DNA of 64,000 nt from an uncultured Macellibacteroides sp. Lineage in GTDB: Bacteria > Bacteroidota > Bacteroidia > Bacteroidales > Tannerellaceae. How positions within the stretch are numbered: the first letter of the stretch is position 1; every line of letters begins with the position of its first letter. Both the position numbers and the translations under genes were made by a program. The stretch is from contig NZ_OY762974.1 of assembly GCF_963667135.1 (NCBI RefSeq), forward strand, positions 1,240,001 through 1,304,000. Reading direction: 5' to 3'. The notes under the pieces were generated by a model. That model was not told the DNA's origin and did no database searches. It saw only the letters and a program-made list of their open reading frames with translations. Shown here piece by piece: positions 47,831 to 55,726 of the stretch.

Positions 47831-50785
47831 TTAATAACTTATTTGAATACCAAATGAGAAATTACGAGCAATAGGATAAACATCTAAAGAACTTACACCC
47901 GGCCACAATCCTGTTGTTCCAACAGTCGTAGGATCCAATCCTGAATATTTTGTAATCGTAAATACGTTTTTAACGGTTCCATAGATTCTCAGATTAGAAA
48001 TCCATTTTGTTTTAAGTTTGGGAGTCCATCCTAAAGTAATGTTATCCAATTTCAGATAATCGCCAGACTCAAGGAAGTAGTCACATATTTTCTTACCACC
48101 TAAGATATGTCCGTTCTCTTCGTATGCAGAATGAAGCAGGTTAACCTCTGGTTCTGCCTGTAATCCAAAATACATCTGATATGTATTTAAGATTTGATAG
48201 TCAAAGCGACCACGGAAGAACAAAGACAAGTCAAAGTTTTTATATGTAACTGTGTTACCCCATGATAATTCAAATTTAGGAGCACCATTACCAATGTAGT
48301 CTCTGTCAGAATCCTGGGCATTATCTGCCAATATAGTTTCTGCACCTTTCTGTCCGCCTTTATAAATCATAATACGACCTTTATCGTCTACTCCAGCATA
48401 GCGGTAACCATAAAATGATCCAATCTCAATACCATCCCCTACACGTTGCGGAGAACCTGGGTTACCCGGAGAAGGCAAACCGTCTGAGTTAATGTATCCC
48501 TTTGTATAGGTAGCATTAGAGAATGATTTTAGCTTAGACTTAATATAAGAAGCAGTAAGGTTGGTTGAGTATGTAAAGTCTTTTGTCTTTACTGCATCCC
48601 AGTTAACCTGAAGTTCAACACCCTTTGAAGTTGTTGTACCTACGTTTGTTGTGATTGATTGGTGCAAATTGGGAGGAACGGGAGCATCGTAATCTGCAAT
48701 AACATCCTTACCTTCACGAATAAAGAAGTCTGCACTACCACTCAAGCGAGAATCGAATAATGTATAGTCGACACCCAGGTTATACGATATCTGTTTTTCC
48801 CAACTCAAATCGGTATTAGGGTTATTGCCCGGTCCGTACACCTGAATCCACTTGCCATCGCTATTGATCTGCTGTCCATAACCAGAGTATTTTGCCAACG
48901 CAATGTATCTGTCGAAGCCCGAACGTCCGGTTTCACCATATGAAGCACGAAGCTTTAAGTCATTAACCACAGGAGAATCCTCGAATATGGCTAGTCTTGA
49001 AAAACGCCATGCGGCCGAAGCAGCAGGGAAGTATCCCCATTTGTGATCTGCACCGAACTTAGAATTACCTTCGTAGCGTAAAGAGGCAGTAACAAGGAAC
49101 AGGTTATCATAGTCATAATTTACACGACCAAGGAATGCAATTGTTTTTTCTTTGCTCTTCCATGAATCCATGCCAAGACGACCTTTTTCTTTATTCCACT
49201 TACCTGCATCAAGGTTATTATATGAGAATGCATCATTAGGAAAGTCCATGTTTTCAGCCCAGAAACCTTCATTATTGAATTCCTGATATGAATAACCTCC
49301 CATCATTTTCACGTCGTGCTTATCAATTTTAAAAGAATAGTTAGCTAACCATTCCATGGTCCAGTCTACCCAGTTTTCAGCATTTAAACGGGCGCGGCCA
49401 GCACGTGAGTTATCTATAGACTCTCTGTGATTTTTTGTATAGAATTCTCTTTGCTTCTTATTGTGACCCTGGCGACCCAACTTAAGTTCAGTATTCAGGT
49501 TCTTTAGAAGATTCAATTTAATATTGAAATCGACTGTTGAATATTCCTGTGAAGCACCATTTTCACGTTCAGTCAGATTCTTGATTGGGTTATACTCATC
49601 GTAACGACCCTTAAAGTAATCCATTTCATCAATAGCAACAGTTGGGTTTAATTTTACAGCTTGTTTGAAAACCGCATAATCCGCATAATCTTCATCAGCA
49701 AGACGGTAAGAAATATTACCACCTACTTCAAGTAAGCCTTCAAGAGTAGTTTGTTTGAAACTTGCGCGCAAACCATATTCTTCGCGATTTGTAGCAATAT
49801 CAATACCTTCTTTTGTTCTGTAATTGGCGGAAATACGGAAGATAGTACTTTCACTACCACCAGATAAAGAAATGTTTTGATTCTGTCCGAAGTTGTTGCC
49901 ATTGATTAGAGCATCATACCAGTTAGTACGAGAACCCCAATCTTTAGCACGACCTTTGGCAACAAATTCTTCCGGAGAAAGAATATCGGGCTTGGCAGCC
50001 ACAGCATCATGCTCAAAATAACCGTCGTAAGCAATAGAGACTTTACCTGATTTTCCTTGCTTAGTTTGAACAAGAATTACACCGTTAGCAGCACGAGATC
50101 CATAAATAGCGGCTGCAGATCCGTCTTTCAAAACAGTAATAGATTCGATGTCTTGTTGTGCAAGGTTACGAAGGTCGCCACCAGGCATTCCATCGATAAC
50201 AATAAGAGGACCGTTTCCAGCTTTTAGAGAAGAAGCACCACGCACTTGAATGTCAGTACTTCTGTTGGGGTCAGCTGCAGCTGGATTGGAAACCGAAAGA
50301 CCGGCAACTTTTCCATCTACCATTTGCAAGGGACTGTTTGAAGCTCCCTGAAGAAAATCTTTGCTCTTAACGCTTGTTACAGCAGTGGTCAAATCCTTTT
50401 TTACAGAACTACCATAACCTACCACAACTACTTCGTCAAGCACCTGGTTATCCGGATTCAGTACAATATTCATTGACTGTGTTGCCGGAACCTCCTTTGA
50501 GGTATAACCAATAAATGACACAACTAAAATCTTATTACGCTCTGTATTCAGCGTAAAGCCGCCTTCAATGTCGGTTACAGTACCATTGGTTGTACCTTTT
50601 TCCACGACATTTGCACCGATGACGGCTTCTCCGGAGGCATCTTTAACAGTTCCTTTCACTGTAATCGACTGTGCATTAACAGATGCCACACTTAAAAAGG
50701 ACAAAAAAAGCAGCATGCTTAAACAAAAGCACGTACTTTTTTTCAGAAAACTTTTTGTCTTTACCAGACGTTGGTTTTGCTCCAT
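47831..50785 (-). CDS. SusC/RagA-type TonB-dependent outer-membrane transporter (second locus)
   Basis: A 984-residue transporter without an STN domain: signal (LSMLLFLSFLSVASVNAQ), CarboxypepD_reg-like domain (VKGTVKDASGEAVIGANVVE), TonB-box-like LDEVVVVGYGSSVK, plug (IQVRGASSLKAGNGPLIVID, SITVLKDGSAAAIYGSRAA), and barrel ending in FSFGIQISY. Because the STN is missing, this locus is not expected to signal through FecR. Control is probably by the divergent kelch/SARP-like regulator at 51046. It forms the usual SusCD pair with the gene at 46106. Confidence 0.95.
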   Translation of the reverse strand: MEQNQRLVKTKSFLKKSTCFCLSMLLFLSFLSVASVNAQSITVKGTVKDASGEAVIGANVVEKGTTNGTVTDIEGGFTLNTERNKILVVSFIGYTSKEVPATQSMNIVLNPDNQVLDEVVVVGYGSSVKKDLTTAVTSVKSKDFLQGASNSPLQMVDGKVAGLSVSNPAAADPNRSTDIQVRGASSLKAGNGPLIVIDGMPGGDLRNLAQQDIESITVLKDGSAAAIYGSRAANGVILVQTKQGKSGKVSIAYDGYFEHDAVAAKPDILSPEEFVAKGRAKDWGSRTNWYDALINGNNFGQNQNISLSGGSESTIFRISANYRTKEGIDIATNREEYGLRASFKQTTLEGLLEVGGNISYRLADEDYADYAVFKQAVKLNPTVAIDEMDYFKGRYDEYNPIKNLTERENGASQEYSTVDFNIKLNLLKNLNTELKLGRQGHNKKQREFYTKNHRESIDNSRAGRARLNAENWVDWTMEWLANYSFKIDKHDVKMMGGYSYQEFNNEGFWAENMDFPNDAFSYNNLDAGKWNKEKGRLGMDSWKSKEKTIAFLGRVNYDYDNLFLVTASLRYEGNSKFGADHKWGYFPAASAAWRFSRLAIFEDSPVVNDLKLRASYGETGRSGFDRYIALAKYSGYGQQINSDGKWIQVYGPGNNPNTDLSWEKQISYNLGVDYTLFDSRLSGSADFFIREGKDVIADYDAPVPPNLHQSITTNVGTTTSKGVELQVNWDAVKTKDFTYSTNLTASYIKSKLKSFSNATYTKGYINSDGLPSPGNPGSPQRVGDGIEIGSFYGYRYAGVDDKGRIMIYKGGQKGAETILADNAQDSDRDYIGNGAPKFELSWGNTVTYKNFDLSLFFRGRFDYQILNTYQMYFGLQAEPEVNLLHSAYEENGHILGGKKICDYFLESGDYLKLDNITLGWTPKLKTKWISNLRIYGTVKNVFTITKYSGLDPTTVGTTGLWPGVSSLDVYPIARNFSFGIQISY

Positions 50786-50845
50786 AATAAAAAATTTAAC
50801 AAGGTTCTACAAAAAAGAAATATCACTCTACTTATTTATCAGGGG

Positions 50846-50853
50846 CAAAAGTA
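50846..50853 (-). promoter_or_regulatory. Candidate -7 box of the second susC
   Basis: On the minus strand this reads TACTTTTG, a TAnnTTTG match, about 60 bp before the susC start. The nearest TTG upstream is at non-standard spacing (15 bp), as often at activator-dependent promoters. Confidence 0.4.
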
Positions 50854-50970
50854 GAGGCATAGGATTAGCAATAAGGTTAGAATAAGGGTTAGTAAGACTC
50901 TTTTCTTCCTAATTATTTACATTATTTTTATAAAATACATATAAAAGTTAATTATAAAAGAGAAAAATAG

Positions 50971-50998
50971 TTGATACATGAAGATTTTACTACATTTG
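50971..50998 (+). promoter_or_regulatory. Candidate promoter of the kelch/SARP-like regulator
   Basis: TTG (50971-50973) and TACATTTG (50991-50998) are separated by 17 bp, slightly short of the usual spacing. The regulator start follows 48 bp later. Confidence 0.4.
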
Positions 50999-51045
50999 TT
51001 CTATTGAACCAGTGTAATACAAAAAGAGAGAATCATTATTTGTAT

Positions 51046-53586
51046 ATGAGAGGACTTCTTATAACAATTTTGCTATACAGCTTTATCAATTGTGCCTACT
51101 CTCAAGGGTTAGGTTTCAAATCCAACGATTTTGCAATAAATGAAAGGACTTCCTATTCCGTTTTCGGAACAAATACACTCTCTTTTAATCGTTCTTTTAC
51201 GATATCTTTCGATCTTTTCCTCAGTAACAAAGCTGGACTAGGCTATATTTTTCGTTTAAAGGACGCGCACTCAAAAAAAACATACAGCTTTAATACACTT
51301 GTAAAAAGCAATCTATCCTCCGAACTTTTCTTTAACATAGAGAACGAGGCAAGCAAAATTAGAATAATGCGAACCCCGGATTTTTCTTCTAAAGGGGAAT
51401 GGATGCACGTAATAGTAACGTTCGACTTAAAAACCGACTCTGTTACACTTCGAATTAACGACAAAAATTATGGAGCCAAAGGATTGGGCTTAAAAGATCT
51501 TATGACCCCCCAGATTAATTTTGGAAAAAACGAAGACAATACAGATGTTCCTGAAATGGTAATAAAAAATCTGGTTGTAGGAAATAAAAAATCTTCATTC
51601 AGGTTTCTTTTTAATGAGAGTGCGGGGGAAGTCGTTCACGACAACACGAAACGAATAAAAGGTATCGTTAAGAATCCTACATGGATGATAACAAAATCTT
51701 ATTTCTGGGAAAAAAGATTCAATTATTCACTAATGAAGCCCGGAGGTTGCTCTTTTAATCCCGATCTGAATTGTTTTATGATTTATACAAACGATTCTGT
51801 TATTCAGTATTATCCTGATAAAGAAATCACAGAAAAGGGTGTTTCTAAAAATCCGTTGGACGTATCTTTAATCCTTGGAAAAAACTTTTATCAGCCAAAG
51901 ACAAAGAAAAATTACACTTACGAACTTTGCACCGGAGACAAAATTACAGGTAGTTCAATTGCTGCGTTTGATTTCCAGACAAAAACATGGCAAACAATTG
52001 GGAAAGCCCGTTGGGAATCGCCTTTACATCATCATGTTATATTTCAGCGAGAAGATGGAGAAACTTATTTATTCGGAGGATACGGGCATTATCTATATTC
52101 AAATAGAATAATACATTACAACCAACCCGCCGATAGTTGGGAGAACATTCAGCTAAAGGGAGATAGTCTTCCTTACCGGTTTTACTCGGCTTGCAACCGA
52201 ATGCCCGTCAACGATAAAGTATACTTTTTCGGAGGATTTGGCAATGCCACAGGCGAACAAATTATTGGAGGGAAACATTATTATGACTGTTTTGAACTGG
52301 ATTTGAAGACATTTACAGTCAGAAAGCTTTGGGAGATAACAGAGCAATCCGATTTTGTTCCGGCTAATGATTTGGTATTTACTCCCAATGGAAGTCATTT
52401 TTACACCATGTGCTACGCTCATTACAATCCCAGCTCCTTTCTTACAATGAATTATTACGATGTTAAAACTGGTAACAGGATTCAGGTGGGCGACAGTATT
52501 CCATTATTTTCAGACAGGATAGAAACGGATATAAATTTGTATTACAGTAGCAAATCCGATCAGTACTTTGTGGTGTCCCAAGCATATAAAACGGCCAACG
52601 AATCAGAAATATCTATATACTCGCTCAACAATAAACCGGTTACAGCCTCAGTAATTTACCATTCGAATCAAATAGAAGAAGGGATATCTTTTCCATCGCG
52701 AATTATGATTACAGGTTTAATTCTATGCTGTTTAGCTCTGGCAGGAATTATACTGACCGGTAAAAAGAGAAGAAAACAGTTGATGTTGCCTCCTGAAGTA
52801 GCACAGGACACTGATTCGAATATGATTCAGACTAAAGAACAGTTAAACCTAAGCATAATAATCCCGAAAAAAGCAGAAAAAGAAAAGAGAAATGCAGTCT
52901 TGTTATTTGGCAAATTTTCTGCATTCGATGAGAAAGGCACAGATATATCACATCTGTTCAGTCCGCAAATAAGGTTTGTTTTTATACAAATTATGATTGA
53001 AACATTTTCAAAAAATCAGGGACTGAGTTCAACTGTGCTTTCTTCTATACTCTGGCCCAATGAAGAACCTCAGAAAATAAAGAACAGAAAAGGAGTACTG
53101 ATATCAGCCCTGCGAAAAGTAGTTATGTATTTAAATGGAATTGAGTTAATCTATTTAAATGGTTCTTATTCATTTGCATTAACGGAAAATTTCTATTGTG
53201 ATTACGCTGATTTTATGATGCATAAAGACGAAGCAGGATTTGATATTTTACCAATCGTTGAAAAAGGAGATTTCCTTGAATCGTGCAATACATCTGAACA
53301 AGATAATATAAAGGCCGAAATAGATTCGGTAGTACTTGAAATATTGGAGAAAGAAATAATGAAAGCATATCTTGCAAATGACTTCGCACGGATATCCCGA
53401 TGTGCTGCAGCCATGCTTAAAACGGATCCATTTAGTGAAACAGGGTTGAAGTGGTTACTCCAAAGCTATATGAAGACTAACCGCCAAAAAGAGATTGTAA
53501 CTACATATGAATCTTTTTGTAGCAACTACAAGAAATATTTTGAAACAGAGTATTCATTACGTGTTACTGATATTCTGAAAATGTAA
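51046..53586 (+). CDS. Membrane-spanning regulator: LamG/kelch-like sensor with wHTH-BTAD-like output
   Basis: An 846-residue protein from the ATG at 51046 (MRGLLITILLYSFINCAYSQ, signal peptide). Residues about 25-200 look like a LamG/concanavalin sandwich (TISFDLFLSNKAGLGYIFR, WMHVIVTFDLKTDSVTLRIN). About 230-540 form a kelch-like propeller with GG motifs (YLFGGYGHY near 341, YFFGGFGNATG near 394). One transmembrane helix lies at about 553-573 (MITGLILCCLALAGIILTG), followed by basic KKRRKQ. The cytoplasmic part from residue 616 resembles a SARP/OmpR-type winged helix (NRKGVLISALRKVVMYL) and a BTAD helical domain (SEQDNIKAEIDSVVLEIL to the end). It diverges from the second susC and is the likely direct regulator of that PUL. 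No kinase domain is present. Confidence 0.8.
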   Translation: MRGLLITILLYSFINCAYSQGLGFKSNDFAINERTSYSVFGTNTLSFNRSFTISFDLFLSNKAGLGYIFRLKDAHSKKTYSFNTLVKSNLSSELFFNIENEASKIRIMRTPDFSSKGEWMHVIVTFDLKTDSVTLRINDKNYGAKGLGLKDLMTPQINFGKNEDNTDVPEMVIKNLVVGNKKSSFRFLFNESAGEVVHDNTKRIKGIVKNPTWMITKSYFWEKRFNYSLMKPGGCSFNPDLNCFMIYTNDSVIQYYPDKEITEKGVSKNPLDVSLILGKNFYQPKTKKNYTYELCTGDKITGSSIAAFDFQTKTWQTIGKARWESPLHHHVIFQREDGETYLFGGYGHYLYSNRIIHYNQPADSWENIQLKGDSLPYRFYSACNRMPVNDKVYFFGGFGNATGEQIIGGKHYYDCFELDLKTFTVRKLWEITEQSDFVPANDLVFTPNGSHFYTMCYAHYNPSSFLTMNYYDVKTGNRIQVGDSIPLFSDRIETDINLYYSSKSDQYFVVSQAYKTANESEISIYSLNNKPVTASVIYHSNQIEEGISFPSRIMITGLILCCLALAGIILTGKKRRKQLMLPPEVAQDTDSNMIQTKEQLNLSIIIPKKAEKEKRNAVLLFGKFSAFDEKGTDISHLFSPQIRFVFIQIMIETFSKNQGLSSTVLSSILWPNEEPQKIKNRKGVLISALRKVVMYLNGIELIYLNGSYSFALTENFYCDYADFMMHKDEAGFDILPIVEKGDFLESCNTSEQDNIKAEIDSVVLEILEKEIMKAYLANDFARISRCAAAMLKTDPFSETGLKWLLQSYMKTNRQKEIVTTYESFCSNYKKYFETEYSLRVTDILKM

Positions 53587-53705
53587 TTTTACAACTGCAA
53601 AAATATAAATCTCTTTATTATATACCATATTAATAGGCTTTGGTCAATCGTTTGCCGATGTTATTTATGAAGTCTCAGGAATTTTATAAATAACCGTCAG
53701 TTTTT

Positions 53706-53733
53706 TGTAACAACATGCAAAGACGTTTCGTCT
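53706..53733 (+). promoter_or_regulatory. ECF-type promoter of the DUF4252-sigma operon
   Basis: TGTAAC (53706-53711) and CGTCT (53729-53733), with 17 bp between the first element and CGTC, match the general -35/-10 form of ECF-sigma promoters. No TAnnTTTG vegetative box was seen in the same place. The operon encodes its own ECF sigma factor, so autoregulation is likely. Confidence 0.6.
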
Positions 53734-53811
53734 ACTGTTTGAATGCCTCACCTCAAAGTGCACATGCGGGAGGAAAGTTAACAAATACTTACTTTTTAAA
53801 TGTATAGAAAG

Positions 53812-54267
53812 ATGAAAAAAATCGTGGCAATACTGGCGCTTATTATCATTAGCCAGGCAGGATACAGTCAGAAGAATGTGAACGACATTTTCAAGGAATT
53901 TTCCAAAATGGAAAATGTAACCAGCATCAACATGGGACAAATTAGCATGAAGTTCGCCGGTTTTTTTACTGATACAATGGGGGTGGATGGAATTGAAGTA
54001 TATTCCTTAGAAGATTGTTCCAATGATGTAAAAGAGAAGCTAAGCAAGGCTATTAACAAGCTGAAAGATTACAAATTTGAAACAATGATTAATTCCAACG
54101 AAAACGGTGAACGCACAAAGGTGTTGGTAAGAATAGAGAACGATATGATCCGGGAGATGGTTATTGTTACATCGGGAAGCGATGCAGCTTTGGTACGAAT
54201 CAAAGGTAAAATCAAACCTTCCGATATCGACCGGATGGTTAATAAACATGGAAAAGGTGAGTCCTGA
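53812..54267 (+). CDS. DUF4252 exported protein (first copy)
   Basis: A 151-residue protein from the ATG at 53812; a start four codons upstream gives a worse signal peptide. It has signal MKKIVAILALIIISQAGYSQ, then the DUF4252 core (DIFKEFSKMENVTSINMGQI, LEDCSNDVKEKLSKAINKL, NENGERTKVLVRIENDMIREMV). The predicted mature part is a small alpha/beta domain in the periplasm or outer membrane. It shares the FEKxxxMxNVTS opening with the second copy at 55169. The end overlaps the sigma gene by 20 bp. The family's function is unknown. Confidence 0.88.
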   Translation: MKKIVAILALIIISQAGYSQKNVNDIFKEFSKMENVTSINMGQISMKFAGFFTDTMGVDGIEVYSLEDCSNDVKEKLSKAINKLKDYKFETMINSNENGERTKVLVRIENDMIREMVIVTSGSDAALVRIKGKIKPSDIDRMVNKHGKGES

Positions 54268-54766
54268 TCAATTCAAACAGACGTTTCTTCCTTTGCACCC
54301 TAAACTCTATCGTGTCGCCTACGCCCTGACGGGAAATAAAGACGATTCCGAAGATATTCTTCAGGAGGCATACTGTAAGTTATGGAATAAACGAACAGAT
54401 CTGACAGCAATTAATAATCCGGAGGCATTCTCGGTCACACTTGTAAAAAATCTTTGTTTTGATTTTCTGCGTTCTTCCAAGTCGGGTAGATACGAAGATA
54501 GCCTCGAAAATGTGACGATGGCCAATTTCAGCACTCCTGATATAGAACTGGAAAATGCGGATGAAATAGATCGGATCAAACAACTGATAGAAATGTTACC
54601 GGACAACCAAAAGCTAGTTCTGAAATTAAGAGGATTGAGCGACTGTTCAATGGAAGAGATCGAGGAGATTACCGGATTCAGCGCTGTCAATGTACGCACG
54701 TTGCTTTCGCGGGCACGGAAAATTATCAAAGAGCAATACATAAAACTAAACGTATATGAACGATAA
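54248..54766 (+). CDS. ECF RNA polymerase sigma factor
   Basis: A 172-residue sigma factor; the ATG at 54248 (MEKVSPDQFKQTFLPLHPKL) fits the family start better than upstream codons inside the DUF4252 gene. Region 2 is LTGNKDDSEDILQEAYCKLWNKR (about 25-47) and NPEAFSVTLVKNLCFDFLR. Region 4 is MLPDNQKLVLKLRGLSDCSM then EIEEITGFSAVNVRTLLSRA. Its operon has no FecR gene; the neighbour downstream is a small membrane protein instead. It overlaps both neighbours, a sign of translational coupling. Confidence 0.94.
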   Translation: MEKVSPDQFKQTFLPLHPKLYRVAYALTGNKDDSEDILQEAYCKLWNKRTDLTAINNPEAFSVTLVKNLCFDFLRSSKSGRYEDSLENVTMANFSTPDIELENADEIDRIKQLIEMLPDNQKLVLKLRGLSDCSMEEIEEITGFSAVNVRTLLSRARKIIKEQYIKLNVYER

Positions 54767-55172
54767 ACAAATAGATGAACTGATAAACAAGGCACTTCGT
54801 GAAGATGGAGAACTTCCCGAGGGGTTATCCGGCAGGCTGGAGCAGTATATCGACAACCTGGCTGCAAAAGAAAAGAAACAAAAGAGCCCTTTGATGAGAA
54901 AACATTTCATATACTTGTTCGGTGGTGTGGCTGCGGCCATGCTGATTGGATTTGTCCTCTTTTTACAAACTGACAACTTTTATAATAAGCCGACTACGGC
55001 CGATACATTTAGCGACCCACAGGAGGCAGCCATTGCCGCCAACAAAGCGCTCGCATTCATGTCAACCCAACTAAACAACGGATTGGACCAGGTATCAGAT
55101 GCTGAACAGGAAATTAATAAGGTAAATAAAATAGTAAACAAACAATTGAATAATAACGATAATATACAATGA
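54756..55172 (+). CDS. Single-pass membrane protein, probable anti-sigma factor
   Basis: A 138-residue protein with about 48 cytoplasmic residues (MNDKQIDELINKALREDGEL), one transmembrane helix (about 49-70, HFIYLFGGVAAAMLIGFVLF) and about 65 residues outside, acidic and Asn/Gln-rich (LNNGLDQVSDAEQEINKVN). Position right after the sigma gene (11 bp overlap) and topology suggest an anti-sigma factor. It has no cysteine, so no zinc anti-sigma motif, and no FecR domain, so the role is inferred from context only. The stop overlaps the next ATG (ATGA). Confidence 0.7.
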   Translation: MNDKQIDELINKALREDGELPEGLSGRLEQYIDNLAAKEKKQKSPLMRKHFIYLFGGVAAAMLIGFVLFLQTDNFYNKPTTADTFSDPQEAAIAANKALAFMSTQLNNGLDQVSDAEQEINKVNKIVNKQLNNNDNIQ

Positions 55173-55639
55173 AAACCAGATACTTGATTATTACGCTTCT
55201 GTGTATTGTTTTTACACAATCAGGCTTCGCACAAAACAGCAGTAAGTTGTTTGAAAAGTATGCCGACATGGACAATGTAACATCAGTCTACATTTCGAAA
55301 GCTATGTTCAAAATGATGCCGACCATGCAGACTGCCGGTCTGAATCTTATGAATATGAAAGGCAAAGTCGAATCTCTGCAGGTACTGACTACCGAACGAA
55401 AGGATCTGACAATAAAAATGCGCAATGAATTTGCCCAGTTGGTTACCAGACAACATCAAGAGCTGATGCGTGTACGTGATGGGAAAACAAAAGCTACCTT
55501 TTATGCTATTATGCAAGGAGACCTGGTAAAGGATATGGTCATGCTAGCCGACACGGAAGAAGGATTTACCGTTATACAGCTTTTAGGAAACTTTACTCTG
55601 CAGGATATCCAGGAAATAACAAAAGATATGGATAAGTAG
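55169..55639 (+). CDS. DUF4252 exported protein (second copy)
   Basis: A 156-residue protein with signal peptide MKTRYLIITLLCIVFTQSGFAQ and a DUF4252 core (LFEKYADMDNVTSVYISKAM, MKGKVESLQVLTTERKDLTI, GDLVKDMVMLADTEEGFTVI, LLGNFTLQDIQEITKDM). Although divergent from the first copy, the opening and the I-x-G-x(5)-DI ending correspond. It starts within the ATGA overlap with the membrane protein, so all four genes form one translationally coupled unit. Function unknown. Confidence 0.88.
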   Translation: MKTRYLIITLLCIVFTQSGFAQNSSKLFEKYADMDNVTSVYISKAMFKMMPTMQTAGLNLMNMKGKVESLQVLTTERKDLTIKMRNEFAQLVTRQHQELMRVRDGKTKATFYAIMQGDLVKDMVMLADTEEGFTVIQLLGNFTLQDIQEITKDMDK

Positions 55640-55657
55640 ATTACTCAAGATAAGTTG

Positions 55658-55705
55658 AAATAAGAATGGCGCTTAACATGATGTTAAGCGCCATTCTTAT
55701 TTTGC
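55658..55705. terminator. Bidirectional terminator between the DUF4252 operon and the YfhO gene
   Basis: Arms of 22 bp (AAATAAGAATGGCGCTTAAC... and its complement, 55658-55679 and 55681-55702) around one base form a near-perfect palindrome, flanked by A-rich and T-rich ends. It sits between convergent genes and can end transcripts on both strands. Confidence 0.85.
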
Positions 55706-55726
55706 TATTTTTAAAGAGTTACTTCC

